From Isoetes taiwanensis (taxonomy: Eukaryota > Streptophyta > Lycopodiopsida > Isoetales > Isoetaceae): a stretch of 64,000 bases of DNA. How positions within the stretch are numbered: position 1 is the first letter of the stretch; each line of letters starts with the position of its first letter. This document shows, in pieces, positions 34,801-46,492 of the stretch. A program made the translations under genes and the position numbers. The notes under the pieces were generated by a model. It saw nothing but the letters and a program-made list of their open reading frames with translations, did no database searches and had not been told where the DNA came from. The stretch spans positions 6,651,424 to 6,715,423 of the forward strand of contig JAJEKV010000053.1 in NCBI GenBank assembly GCA_021234155.1. The letters run 5' to 3'.

Positions 34801-35275
34801 ATCCATGCTCTTCTGTGTTGCCCTTGAATGCCATACCTGAATCTGATACTGTATCAGCATGCTGCAAAGACCCGCTTGTGAAAGCATTATTACTAAAGCC
34901 GCATGTACAATGTTTTACTGTCATTGTCTGGAAAGCGCGCAAATCAAACTTCTCATTTCTCACAACAGCCAAAGAACTGCATTTCCCTTTCCACCGCCAA
35001 CTGATCCTTTTGTCAGCAGGAATTCTATATTGTCCAGCAAACTTAGAGGAAAGAAGAGAATACAACCAGTTTGAATGCTGTTCACCTAATCTTCTCAACT
35101 GTTTTGTTGTTTCTGCTACAATGATGCTAGATACAGAAGTGCCTACCCTGCTTCCTAGCAAGGAATTAGGAAAAGAAATGCAAGTAACCCCACCCATTGT
35201 TATCCGGAGAGCGGGTTCCGACGAAAAGGATGCATATGTGTGTGTGGATGAAGTGTTTGAAATTTCCAATTTCAT
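31855..35275 (-). CDS. SYCO: Cysteinyl-tRNA synthetase, organellar type
   Basis: Charges tRNA-Cys with cysteine using ATP (class I synthetase). Nine exons on the minus strand: 34641-35275, 34429-34492, 33619-33780, 33235-33408, 32797-33078, 32600-32725, 32318-32515, 32145-32246 and 31855-32067; all junctions are GT-AG and the total is 1956 nt (651 aa). Residues seen: HIGH at 197-200 (SHIGHARVY), KMSKS at 426-430 ([11 protein letters not shown]), and the zinc set Cys188, Cys369 (GWHIEC), His394 and Glu398 (HHENE), with spacing as in the bacterial enzyme. The first ~180 residues precede the catalytic fold and are Ser/Arg-rich, consistent with a plastid/mitochondrial presequence. The C-terminal helical anticodon-binding part ([20 protein letters not shown] to [14 protein letters not shown]) is present. 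Start chosen at 35275 as the first ATG; upstream in-frame text lacks ATG. The model appears intact. Confidence 0.95.
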
Positions 35276-35392
35276 AGTGCCTAAATCATAGCATTTATAA
35301 CGTGGGTGCAACTTAGGTTTGGCATAATGATTTTTTAAGCTTTCGGGTATGTATTTGTATACCAAATCATCATTGCTTATGTTGTCATCCTG

Positions 35393-35514
35393 GATTCAGG
35401 TATTGCATGGTTTTGAGAATTTTTCATTGGTAAGCATGTTGGTGGTTTTTGATTCACGTATTGCATGGTTTAGAAAATTTTTCCTTGGTAAGCATGTTGG
35501 TGGTTTTTGAGGCT
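35393..35514 (+). repeat. ~62-bp tandem duplication
   Basis: Two adjacent copies of ATTGCATGGTTT...GGTAAGCATGTTGGTGGTTTTTG just upstream of the tRNA-synthetase gene. Confidence 0.8.
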
Positions 35515-37680
35515 TCGCAGACGACGCGCCCCATTAGTTCTAGTTCCATTTACAATTGTAGCAAAGGTCCTTTTCCAATTACCTACAAAGGCAACATATT
35601 TTGGAGTTATTCAGTGCATGTGTATGCTGGATGTCTCACATGAGTTTGCAATCACTTCCTTCTTGCATATGCTAATAATCTTCAAGATGCAGAACTTTTT
35701 CTTGATACTTCTTCCCTAGTTCTTGTTGGTTGGCCAAAGTGTTATGTCTCCTTTGATCCTACAATGTTACTGGGGGTAGGGAGACCATCTCCATGATCAC
35801 CATAGTTGGGCTGTGCATGACGGATGGGGGGTGCAAACCCTCCCAATTCTTCGGAAGATACCTAAGATCATGTGTGGATTGTGTCAGCTAACAGATTCTC
35901 TTATGGCCTCTCAAACTAGGTGAGTCCCTAGAATGTGGTGCAACATATGGGCTCTTTTGTGGGGCTAGTTCTCTCAACCCATAAGTCCCACCTTATGTGG
36001 CATGCGTTTCACCTTCTTCACAAAGGAGGGGGCATACCATGACATGTAGTCAATCTACCCTCTTGACCTCCAAAAAGTACACTTTTTGCTACCAATATAC
36101 CACTTGCACCTTTGGCTTTTCTTAGGTTATAAACATACCATGACATTATGATCCACTTATGAACCCTCGTCATAATGTTGCTTATTGATCCATAAACAAA
36201 TATTTGCTTCCTTTGACTTAAGATACAATATGCTATCATCTTGTAATTGTAAGACTAGTAGTTGTAAGATCTAGAATTAACCTAATCCATCATTCCAAAT
36301 TAATCATGGGGGTTTTCTCGAGTTTTTCTTCAAATGGGAGCATGTGCACATCTCGAGATGGCAAAACAAAAACGGATCCTTCCTTTTTTGTGAAAACACT
36401 ACCCAAACCTTTCAAACTAATTAGCAAATACCCTCCTAGCGACAACCTACACTGGGCTTAGAGTGATTGACCTTTCTTACTTGCAAACTTTAACCCATCA
36501 TAACATTCTAAACACAATCGTAATGCTGCAAAATACCCCTTGGTGGAAGCTGAATAGAAACCGTTGACATTATTATTTTTGGGCGATCTTGACTGCTTTT
36601 GGGGCGCCTCTAATTCTTTTTATGAAGGTATAGGTTCTCCTTGCAATACTGCTTCTAATGGTTTCTTAAGATCTAGTGTATGTTATACGTATTATAGTGT
36701 ATTATAGTATATTTATATAAGTCCTCACCTACTGGTGTACGCATCATGTAAATACCTAGAAAGTTCGCATGTGGTAAAAGTGGTTTTAAAGACTCAACAT
36801 GTAGTCCATGAAGATGCTACACTACAATACATGTTGAGCTCAAAGCTCTTCAAAGTGGGATTAAGATGGCAACAATGTTGTGCTCATGGAGTCCGAAACG
36901 TTCAAGCAACTACAGCAATCCAATTTTAGCACCAGTTCCTTCTCATATCACTTGCACTATATCTCAAGCTGAATCTTACATCAAAGATCAAACAAAAATT
37001 ATATTGGATAATGATGCGCAAATTATTTGTGACAGTTGGAGATAAGGTAATTATGGATACAGGATATAATTCGTCTGTGGCAAGGGAAAAATTACCATCT
37101 TACATGGTTATCAGAATGTCACACCAGCATGAATCTTTTGGTAGACATTTTGTTGATGCTAGTGCCAGAACGGGCCAGAAGCCAAGGCTGGACTTCTTAT
37201 GTATTAACTTTTCCTGCTAGTATGTGGTTAGAGAATCATTTTGGCAGTGCCAAGAATGGCAGTGAGGGATGGTGATTGCTTCTAATTTTTATTAAGCTTG
37301 GGCCTAATGTCAGTTAGTGTGGAGACCAAAAAGCAAGATGGGGACAGAGAGCTCTTTGTTGTGGGTCTAGAGACACAAAACTCTTTGGTTGCCAAGAACT
37401 ACAGTGGGTGGTAAATGACGGTCGCTCTTGGATATTTATTATGAGTTTGCTAGCCACGCAACATCTTCCTTCAAGTTTTTGTGTACAGCCTGCATGTTGA
37501 AGAAGCTACTGGATTGGTGACTGGCCACCAAGAATTTAGATGAATTGGTTGGGCTTTATTCAGAGATGCAAACATGCTACGGTAGTCGGCGAATGTTATG
37601 TCCTTTATAAACATGTACATCAAATTCTTGAGAAAAATATGTTGTTTTTCCTTGATATGTTTTGAATCAATGAATGAATT
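35515..37680. other. Intergenic, no gene recognised
   Basis: AT-rich sequence with only short frames (for example 36735-36929 and 37011-37220 plus) lacking recognisable domains. No transposon termini were found. Confidence 0.45.
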
Positions 37681-38110
37681 ACTTAATTAATATCACGACC
37701 TTGGAAGGCCCTGAGGCCCATAAGGCGATAAGATAAGAGTACATCAACATTACATTTTATAACATATTGTTTGCCTCTATAGCTATGTAAGCAATAATGT
37801 CTAGAGTCTCGCGCCTATAATTTCACCATGCATGAAGATAGTCCCCAAGTTTTGACGGCTGCATCCCAAGAAATTTTGAAAATAATGTGCTTAATCCAAA
37901 TCCTTCTCTCAAATGCTGAAAATCTGGGCATATTATCTGACCTACCAACCCACATTCTGATGGCTGAAAAAGGACACATAGCAGACTTAGCGAAGGCAAT
38001 CCGAGACATGACAGAAAGACATCGGGAGGTTCATAAAGCTAAGGGGTTCATTATCTTACAGACATTAGGAGGCCTGGGGGAAACCCACAAAGTACAGCTC
38101 TAAAGCCAAT
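37681..38110 (-). mobile_element. Possible LINE 3' end
   Basis: The left edge reads (minus) TTATGGGCCTCAGGGCCTTC followed by an AT-rich tail with TTCATTCATTG. This hairpin-then-tail arrangement resembles the 3' ends at 19541 (AATAGGCCTGATGGCCTCAT) and 18770. No reverse-transcriptase motif is visible in the adjoining frames. Confidence 0.3.
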
Positions 38111-38271
38111 GATAACCAAGTATCCATGCATGACCGAGAAGCCAAATTAGCAATTCAAGTCTTTCTCGTGTCAAACTGCCCCCTGTTGACTCGATTTTAA
38201 AGGGGGCACTATCAAAGCATACACCATTTGGATAAGATAGTATTTTGCCATTTATACACTATAGTATGAAA

Positions 38272-38712
38272 GCAATAGAATCGACTACTCCATTAGTAAC
38301 ATTCCACCATCACAATAGAATACAATACTTCATCACTCAAGAACATCAAGAACATTACATAATTGCATGAGCCTAGGGAATCGAACCCCAGTTCCAATCC
38401 AATGCTCAGGGTGTTCCAGAAAGCAATAGAATCGACTATTCCATAAGTAACATTCCACCATTACAATAGAATACTATCACTCAAGAACATTACACAATCG
38501 CATGAGCCTGGGGAATCGAACCCCAGTTCCAATCCAATGCTCAGGGCTTACCATATGATGAAGACATGTCGCCATATGAAATCCAATTCGATGGTTGTCC
38601 ATGCTAAGCATAACCCAAACCAACCTCCCCTCGAGATAAGAGATTTGTAGCAGTTTCCTAACCCATGACAGAGCCCGAGAAGTCGAACCCCGGCATGGTG
38701 CCCACGCTCCTA
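38272..38712 (-). repeat. Tandem ~150-bp duplication with tRNA B-box-like words
   Basis: Copies at about 38272-38423 and 38424-38550 share AGCAATAGAATCGACTA, AACATTCCACCAT, AAGAACATTACA and GGGAATCGAACCCCAGTTCC. On the minus strand each contains GGGGTTCGATTCC, a good pol III B box. A third such word (CCGGGGTTCGACTTCTCGG on minus) lies at about 38671-38693. No complete tRNA fold or A box could be seen, so these are regarded as SINE-like remnants. Confidence 0.6.
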
Positions 38713-38850
38713 AAGCTACAGAACAAGAGGAAAAGAAAAGGGAAAACAAAGGTTCTCCTCACTTTCCAAAGAGAAACCTAGCCAGGCATTCTGTCATTTC
38801 TAGTTTTGAATCCTCCAGTTCTTCCTTCTGATTAGAATCCGCAGAACTTG

Positions 38851-39228
38851 TTATTCAAGACGCCAGGTAGCTCGGATATGGCTGAATAGTTTTTTGATAT
38901 GGCAGAAGATCCCGCCGGAAAGGGGAAACAAAAAGATGGCGTTGGTGCTTCGGTATACTTGATTTAATTGGAATCTATATGATTCCAGTGCATTGGCATA
39001 CAGTGAACCCTGAAAAACGAATTGGCAAGCCGCTACACCATGAAACAAACTAAGCATACAATTAGATGAACAATCAATTTGAGGTCTGGACGGCCTTGAA
39101 AGATAAATTTGTAAGCCCCTAGAACAGCACGCTTGAGCTTTCAAATCAAATGCTGAAGCAGAAGAAGACGTGGCCACATCAGAGTTTGAACTACCCTTGT
39201 TTTGCAAACGGCCCATGCCTTGGCGCAT
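38851..39228 (-). CDS. Small protein, possibly NFD6-like, uncertain
   Basis: ATG at 39228 opens a 125-aa frame: MRQGMGRLQNKGSSNSDVAT, Ser-rich, then YLSRPSRPQIDCSSNCMLSL and FHGVAACQFVFQGSLYANAL. The Ser/Arg/Pro leader ending in a Cys-Met-Leu-x-x-x-H-x-x-x-A phrase recalls the small plant mitochondrial-type proteins related to NUCLEAR FUSION DEFECTIVE 6 (SMLPLHSAVA text). There is an acceptor-like TTTTTCAG inside (near 39012), so the last exon may differ from the simple frame. Assignment is weak. Confidence 0.3.
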   Translation of the reverse strand: MRQGMGRLQNKGSSNSDVATSSSASAFDLKAQACCSRGLQIYLSRPSRPQIDCSSNCMLSLFHGVAACQFVFQGSLYANALESYRFQLNQVYRSTNAIFLFPLSGGIFCHIKKLFSHIRATWRLE

Positions 39229-40183
39229 GCAATCTGTAGTTAAACAGAGAAAATTCTGTTCTTTATTTATATCCTTTCTTTGAATTTGAAACACCCTGGA
39301 GAAGAAGAAGATGGGTGGTTTTTTAATTCACATACTCAAAAAAGCATGTGGGCGACACATGTGCTGCACAGGTGCTGACTGCCCTTCATTGCCCTTCAAA
39401 CTGCCCTTCATTGCCCTTCTATAGCCCTTCATTGCCCTTCAAAAAATCATGAGTGTTTTCTATTATATAAAGGATATAATGAGCATATTAGTGATGCAAA
39501 TGATGATGACATAAATTATTTGGTGAAGGTGCTTATATGTGCTGTGATGGTCAAAAAACTGGGTAGGTCAATAAAAAAGTTACCCAGATACAGCCCCCTC
39601 CCCGCTGATCTTGTTATGGCATGCCTTGTGGAGCATCGCTAAAGCTTGGCCGCCCTTACCAAAGGCCTTCCAAAACCGGAAGTTCTGGAGCCATGGCTTC
39701 CCGTAGCCATCCACTTCCAACACCTGTGCACATGTCCAGAATAGAACAAATCTGAGCGCAATCCATAGCACAACGTCGAAAAACCCTAGGGAAAATAACC
39801 ACTAAGAATAATGCTTCTATTTCGCATCCACCAGTCCAGCATTAGCATTCTATGTATTCTCATACGAATACATCATAAAACCTTCAAGAATCATATGTTA
39901 CAAAAATACCCTTTTTTATTGCGGAAACATTATTGTCTCGTGATTTCACAAACAAAGAACTGGTTGCAGTATAGTGCTGCCACACGTCATCGTTGCAATG
40001 TCCTAAATCCAATAACGTTTGCTTGTCCATAACACCTAAATCCTGAAAAATGGCTGTCCACATAATTCTTCTTTTTATCTGGCCATGTTATTGTTGCTGC
40101 ACAATAATCCAGAAATATTTGCAAATACATAGTACCTGGACTATTGTTATCAACGAAAATGAGCGCCCCCTGAAGGCCTCAGT
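39229..40183. other. Intergenic; promoter side of two divergent genes
   Basis: Contains a short tandem repeat of TGCCCTTCATTGCCCTTC at about 39380-39445. The minus frame 39580-39771 has no recognisable features. No promoter element can be fixed. Confidence 0.4.
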
Positions 40184-41371
40184 ATGGCGCCTTATTATTT
40201 GAAGCAGGTGCCTCTTCTTCCTACTCTTGTAGACGCAGTTCCGACGTGGATACTTCGCCCTGCACGCCGTTTATTATCTGAAGCATTCACTAGAGGTATG
40301 TTTGGGATTAGTTTTTCTTATTCAACAAAGTGTTTGTCGGTTCCAAAAGCAAATGAAAACTTCAGCATTTCATGCGAGCAAGAGAAATCTAGCAATAATT
40401 TTTCTGAGATATGGTCTCAGAGTGCAAACGTAACAGAAGTTAAAGTCCTCGCCAAATGCAGAAGCCAATTTAGTGAGATACAAGTCTTGGAAATAGCTAG
40501 ATGGGCTGATTCGCCTTTAGCAGGAGCAAGATTGTTGCTTTTAGATGGGCCTGGAAATATCCATAGTGTGCATTATCAGTTTAAGATAATAACCAAGTCA
40601 TACTATGATTTTCTGGCCTCCTTGCCTCCCCTTCTTCCTGAAGGTCCAATTGGAATATATGGTCTGGGGGGTGGAACGGTTGCTAGGATGATTTATCATT
40701 TTTGGCCTCACATTGAGTTGCATGGATGGGAGCTTGACCCTGCAGTAATAGCTATGGCAAGGAAATTTTTCGATTTATCTGAGCTTGAGGAAGGACAAGA
40801 TGCATTAGAAGGTGTGCAGGAAAGCCGCGAGACAGATGCAAAGATGATTTATTTGACAAGTCCAAGCTATAAACTTGATCTAGCTGAGAGAATGGACATG
40901 GAAGTTGAGGGATTCGAACACGACAGACATACTGATGTGAAACCGAAAGGTAGGTTAACTGTTCATATTGGAGATGCTTTGAGTCCAAATGCAACAATAG
41001 AAGGTGGATTTGCTGGTCTCATTGTGGATATGTTTTCGAAAGGTGTAGTCCTTCCAGAACTTCAAAAACCAGAAACATGGGTGCTATTAAAGCAGAGGTT
41101 AAAACCTGGTGGCAGGATTATGGTAAATTGTGGAGGAGCATGTGTTGAGTCTGAACTTGGTAAAGATGGTTTATTCATCATGCAGCAAACCCTGGATGCC
41201 CTAGAGATAGCTTTTCCTGGACAGACATTGAAGAGAAATGTTCGGCTTGGCGGTGATAATGTTGTTGCTTTGACTGGGTGCATGCCTGATATAAGTAGAT
41301 GGAGAAGAAGCCTTCCCAAGTGCTTGAAGGTTGGCTTGTCTGATTGGATTGAACATCAAGGAACTTCATGA
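40184..41371 (+). CDS. Spermidine-synthase-fold SAM-dependent methyltransferase-like protein
   Basis: A single-exon frame of 395 aa from ATGGCGCCTTATTATTTG. After a ~70-residue leader that could target an organelle, the fold begins. GPIGIYGLGGGTVARMIYHF (about 150-170) is the glycine-rich nucleotide-binding motif and HGWELDPAVIAMARKFFDL gives the acidic residue at the end of strand 2 (ELD). HIGDA, GFAGLIVDMFSKG and LKPGGRIMVNCGG follow the order of the polyamine-synthase/methyltransferase fold. This matches a plant-wide family annotated as spermidine-synthase-like or SAM-dependent methyltransferase superfamily; its substrate is not established, and I do not assert aminopropyl transfer. A decayed second copy lies 1.1 kb downstream. 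The frame is intact. Confidence 0.8.
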   Translation: MAPYYLKQVPLLPTLVDAVPTWILRPARRLLSEAFTRGMFGISFSYSTKCLSVPKANENFSISCEQEKSSNNFSEIWSQSANVTEVKVLAKCRSQFSEIQVLEIARWADSPLAGARLLLLDGPGNIHSVHYQFKIITKSYYDFLASLPPLLPEGPIGIYGLGGGTVARMIYHFWPHIELHGWELDPAVIAMARKFFDLSELEEGQDALEGVQESRETDAKMIYLTSPSYKLDLAERMDMEVEGFEHDRHTDVKPKGRLTVHIGDALSPNATIEGGFAGLIVDMFSKGVVLPELQKPETWVLLKQRLKPGGRIMVNCGGACVESELGKDGLFIMQQTLDALEIAFPGQTLKRNVRLGGDNVVALTGCMPDISRWRRSLPKCLKVGLSDWIEHQGTS

Positions 41372-42439
41372 TTTTGAAAGCATATTCTTTGCAGGTTAAT
41401 TAGAAACACTATCATCATTATGAAGAATCAACATTAAGTTTGTATCAAAGCAATGAGCAGCTGATAATAGGCATGGTGAAGTCTATGACAGCTGGCTGAT
41501 ATTCGAAAGAGGTCTATAGCCCCTAACGATTACTATGTTCAAGTTCTTTCCAGATTGGACAGAATTGTACAATGAAAAATATAATGCTATTTAGAAAAGA
41601 AACAGTTCACAATGATATTCTCATATTATAGTGTGTTAATTCAATTTGTCCTGAAGTCCTAGCAATCTCATTTTCTGCGTATATCCATTTCTATGCCCAA
41701 ATGCCAGCAAAATCTAATAGGTTCATCCTGACAGTAAATCTAATAGGTTCATCCTGACAGTAAATATGTGGACATCTTAAGGGGAAGTTTTCCAATGGTG
41801 CGGTGGGTTCATTTCTTGTGGATATTTATTATTTTTGATGGAATATATGTGGTAGCAGGATCCAAAATGTGGCATAGCCACAGAGACAGTTACTGGCCAT
41901 GCTCTTTCGCTTTGATTTTCTTTTCATCTGCATATTGAATGCATGGTGGGTTTGCTGTATTGGGCCTTCGAGCTTGGTTGGTACTGACAAGGGATTCAAA
42001 TCCCAAGACTCAGATCAAACAGAAGCAGGTAATACAGCAATCCTCTTGTTAAGGCTATGTCTATTTCTATGCCCACATGCCAGCAAATTCCAATAGGTTG
42101 CATTAATGGTTTATAATAGAAGTGGAAGCATTCTTAGTTTCTGGTTTCATCAATATCGTTTCTTGGCATATTGCATTGGAGGATAGAGAGGATTTACTTT
42201 CATTTCCATGCTTTTTCCTCTGCAAGTTATGCAAGATAAGAGACGAATTCCAATAGGGATGAGCTTTTTGCATGTAGGAATATAAAGTCACCTTTTTTCC
42301 AGAAGGAATGTGTGAGGACGACTGGCCATAGAAGCTCGACTCTAGCCTGTGTTTGGTTTTATATGATGTGATTGAAGGGGCAGTTTCATGTCATTTGGAT
42401 TCCTACACATTTTACCTAAGCTGTCAGCAAATAAAATTG
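41372..42439. other. Spacer between the gene and its decayed copy
   Basis: Includes a 26-bp tandem duplication (CTAATAGGTTCATCCTGACA twice, about 41716-41767) and a second occurrence of TTCTATGCCCA(A/C)ATGCCAGC at 41689 and 42066, which suggests that the duplicated segment includes this 3' flank. Confidence 0.5.
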
Positions 42440-42990
42440 AGGAGGTATTTTTTTGATAAATGATGATATCAATGCCCTGTGTATTACGAAGGAAATTTTT
42501 GATTTATCTCAGCTTGAGGTAATCTCATCTGGGTGGACGGAAGTTGAGGGATCGCTTGCCTGTTTTTATAGGAGATGCCTCTGTAACTGTGGAGGTGGAT
42601 TTGCAGGTTTGATTGTGGATATATTTCTAGGAAAAAGAAACATGGGAGCTATCAAACAGAAGTTAAATGTTCCGAAATTGTGCAAGAGCAGGTTTCAATC
42701 TGGTAAAAGATGGTGCACCCCTACTGCAGTGATAATATTGTTCATGTCTGATATGCAGACATGAAATTGAGCATTACAGAATGCCGTGATTTTGGAAGGA
42801 GATTTTATAATTCTGAGCTCCATTGGGTATTCCGGATTAGTATGTGACATGTTGATTTGCGAAAAATCTCATAAGAAGTAACTCCTACATTCGTATGATT
42901 ATTATGTACAAGTTGTTTTGAGACTGAAGAGTGTTTGTACCATGCTGCCAAGAAGTTATTGTTTCTTTCTCTAGGAAATATTCACCATAA
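42440..42990 (+). pseudogene. Decayed tandem copy of the spermidine-synthase-like gene
   Basis: Text matching the gene at 40184 is recognisable in order: AAGGAAATTTTTGATTTATC (FDLSQLE), GGACGGAAGTTGAGGGATC, ATAGGAGATGCC (IGDA), GGTGGATTTGCAGGTTTGAT (GGFAGLIVDIF) and CAGAAGTTAAATG. Long stretches between are deleted and the frame changes near 42590. The downstream text ATGATTATTATGTACAAGTT resembles the 3' flank of the parent near 41528, so the copy arose by tandem DNA duplication rather than retroposition. Confidence 0.8.
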
Positions 42991-43546
42991 AAAATGCCTC
43001 ATTCTATTGTAAATTGTAGAAAATTTTCTTGCTTTTCAGGTCACAAGTTAACTAGCATCTATCTATTTTGCTGTTGCCCAGCCAGTCGTTTTTATAGCAT
43101 GTGAGAAGGTTCCCAAAAGATTCATTCTCCTGCAAAAGAAGTATATGTTATTTGCATTTCATTGCTAAGGAGTCACCTTAAAATCCAAGGCTCAATATTT
43201 GAACAACTTTCACTTGAAAAATGGTCATAAAAAGGGAGAAGTCTCAGACATTTTAGCGGATTGATTCAATGCTGAACGAATGCCTGGTGTAATGACTTTG
43301 TTATAGAAGACTTGACCACATGGAAGGGAATTAAAATTATAATAGCATTCCAGGAATGACTGAAAAATAACGGGCATGGGCAAAAACATTTTGTCTTGCC
43401 AGATTATGGGATACCTATGATACTCTAGTTATTAAACTGGCCTGCTTGAGCTATGAATTCGTGTAATGCTATGCAGTAGAAAAATTTGAAATTCCATTTC
43501 CTCGAGTTAAGCGAGAGAGTATATTATACCTGATATGAACCCGTTG
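42991..43546. other. Intergenic between convergent genes
   Basis: AT-rich sequence between the decayed copy and the receptor-kinase stop codon; presumably holds the kinase 3' UTR. No gene seen. Confidence 0.45.
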
Positions 43547-46289
43547 TCACTTGATTTGGAAAGGAGGTATTGTGATTGTTTTATTCAGCATAAGCCAAAC
43601 GTCCCTCATTGTTGGACGAGCATTGGGATCTTCCTTTGTGCATAGAAGTGCGACAATGCTCATGTCCAGAGCCTCTTGTTTGTCAAACTTGTCATTCAAC
43701 CTCTCATCAATGAGCGCAAGAACGCTGGAAGGTTCTGCCAAAGCTAACTCATGTGCTTGTTCAACTATTGTTGTTGACAAGGTAGCATCATCATCCCAGC
43801 TTTTGGCAGCAACCCTTACAGGACGTTCGCCACTTAATAGCCCCAATAACACTACCCCAAAACTGTAAACATCCACCTTGTCCGATAACTCGTTAAAGTA
43901 GATATACTCTACAAAAAATGGAGCATTCATGCATGATTAGCGATATGATATGGACTAATTAAGCAAGAGAAGGGATATGATATGCTTTTGACTTACCTGG
44001 TGCCATGTAGCCAAATGTCCCAGCCTTGTTTTCCACTGTTTTGGAAGTTCTTTCCTTGAAAAATCTTGCTAGTCCAAAATCTGCTACGCAGGCATTCATA
44101 TCCTTGTCCAGCAAAATGTTTGCGGGCTTCACATCACAGTGAATCACATGATATTTTGATTCCTCATGCAAATATTGCAACCCACATGCAGCTCCAATGG
44201 CTATCTTCATTCTCGTTTTCCAGTCAAGTCCAGGCCCAGTGAACAGGGCCTTTTCTAGACTTCCATTCTCCATGTAATCACAAACTAATAAGGAATTTTC
44301 AGATCCTAAACAATACCCATTGATTCCCACCAGATTTTTGTGCTGAAGCATGCTTAGAATTGCAATTTCTTTCTTGAAAATTTGGGCATCCTTGTTGCTT
44401 TTTCTCATCAGTTGCTTGATTGCTACAACAGTGCCATCAGGAAGAATGCCCTTGTGCACTGCCCCAAATCCTCCCTTCCCAAGCAAAAATTTCTCATCAA
44501 AACCATCTGTAGCTTCCCACAGCTGCTGGTATGTGTAGATGGTTGGCCCAATTTTTGTTATATTTTCTATGGTGTTGGTGATGACCAGTTGCGTTGAAGG
44601 TTCATTATCAGCAGAGCGTCTTGCAGACCTCCTCCTGTGAATTACAGCAAAACAAACTGCAAAAACTAACACCAAGAATGCAGCTAATCCCCCTGTTATG
44701 CCACCAATAAGGATCCCTTTTGAGGATTTCTTGTTTGAATTCATAGGTGTAACAGAGATAGCAGATATGATTGGGCCTGATCCGATAGTGTAATAATAAT
44801 TATAGCGGCTGCCTATCAATTTAATTGATATGGTTCCATTTGTCACCGATGCATTTATTGAACGAGTGTAAAGATCACCGCCGGCTTCAGCCCACAAATC
44901 CAAATTCTGAAGCACCAACTGCCCTTGAACGAAAACATCAAATACTCTAGCATTTTTGGAATAAACATATGTATCCACAAAATAGAGGGTGACGTTGTAG
45001 TTTCCATTTGTCAGATTTGTGCCATGGTAAGCAAGATAATTTGATGACCATTTGGCAGTACCATACACACCAGCCTGATTCTTTGATGATATATTGCCAC
45101 CCCTTGAGGTATCGGTAGAATAATTTGCACCTTCCAAGCCAGAAATTTCCATTGTCCAGGATGTGTTTCCAATGTGATGCAGACCTGTTGATACCTCTGT
45201 GCTATCTGCTACAAAAGTCTCACCATCAACTGTAATCTCTGCCCCTCCTGCATTAACTCTAAAAGCCCCTTCAGAGCCAGTTGTAGATGGAAAACAGACT
45301 TCTTGTTTGACAGAAGATGCATCACAATTGAGATCTAGAACGGAATTCTGATCTGCGAAATAGTTGAATGAAAAATCCCTCTCTTTTATAGAGGCTAGAT
45401 GCGTTGTTGAACCTGTTAAAATGTTATGGGACACATCTAGTCTTGAAAGCTTTGACAGATTACCAAAAGCTTGAGGAATTGAACCTTCCAGTTGGTTGTG
45501 CCCCATAAGCAAGATGTTTAAGTTGGACACTGCAAGCCTTACTGGAATGTTTCCATCGAAATTGTTAAAACCCAAATCACATACTGTAAGATTGGCAAGG
45601 GATACATTGGGGATTGGACCAGAAAAATTATTTCTATTAAGCTTGAGAAGCTGAAGCATTGGCATGCTCTGTATGAAAGAAATATTTCCTGAGAATGAGT
45701 TATAAGACAGGGCAAGGTCTGACATACGTGATAAATTGGCAAAGGACTGAGGCAGTGGTCCAGACATTTGGTTGGAGTAAAGCCATAATTTAGTGAGGTT
45801 CGTCAATCTTCCGATCTGATCTGGAATGCTGCCTGTAAGGCTATTTGTAGGCATGATAAGTTGCTGCAGGTGGGTTAGATCGCCCATGGAAGATGGAATG
45901 GTGCCATTAAGTTTGTTATTATCCAGCTGCAGAATTTTCAAGCTGCTCAAATTTCCGATCTCAGGGGGGATGCTTCCACTCAGTGCGTTGGTTCCCAGGC
46001 TCAACTCTTGCAGCAAACTAAGGTTGCCTATAGAACTGGGAATGCTTCCTGAGTATCCTTTGTTACTTAGACTAATCTTTGTAACATTACCTTCCTTGCT
46101 GCAAGTAACTCCATCCCATTGGCATGGATCAGAGGTGCTGTTTAAATAATCCCATCCAGAAATGCTTAGTGCCTTTGCAATGTCTTTCATGGCATTCAAC
46201 TCTGCTGTACCAAGAGCTTGTGCTAGGGGAGCGCAAATCAAGAGAATAAAAATGATCGCCATCCTTGAAACATCAATTAGAGATGGCAT
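43547..46289 (-). CDS. LRR-malectin receptor-like kinase, non-RD
   Basis: Two exons, 43997-46289 and 43547-43908 (GT-AG), total 2655 nt, 884 aa. Order: signal peptide (about 1-26, AIIFILLICAPLAQALG), an LRR N-cap (WDYLN...DPCQWDGVTC), roughly ten leucine-rich repeats with GxIPxxxGNLxxL text up to ~310, a malectin domain from about 330 (AFRVNAGGAEITVDG to YYYTIGSGPIISAISV), a membrane segment at 525-551, and a kinase domain at about 595-870. Kinase residues: LGKGGFGAVHKG, Lys624 (VAIK), His717-Cys-Asp719 (HCDVKPANIL), Asp737 (DFG) and MAPEY at the splice junction. The residue before the catalytic Asp is Cys, so it is a non-RD kinase, a type common among plant immune receptors. Layout fits LRR subfamily VIII. 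Ligand unknown. Appears intact. Confidence 0.93.
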
Positions 46290-46375
46290 TTGCTATTGGT
46301 TTCTAATTCAGAAGGCCAGAAAGGAACTTGGTATTTGCAGTATGTGATTTTGGGTTTTAACACTTTCCATGGTTT

Positions 46376-46492
46376 TAACTTGGTATCTTACAGTATGTGA
46401 TCAAGTTTGGCATGTTCCATTTGCATTTGTCTGGAAGATACATACTGTAATTTGTGATCAAGTTTGGCATGTTCCATTTGCATTTTTTTTGT
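46376..46492 (+). repeat. ~65-bp tandem duplication upstream of the receptor kinase
   Basis: TGTGATCAAGTTTGGCATGT and TCCATTTGCATTT occur twice (near 46396 and 46456). It lies within 200 bp upstream of the kinase start, hence probably in its promoter or leader. Confidence 0.75.

Noticed and set aside
34791-35291. 166-aa plus frame
   Set aside because: Antisense shadow of exon 1 of the cysteinyl-tRNA synthetase.
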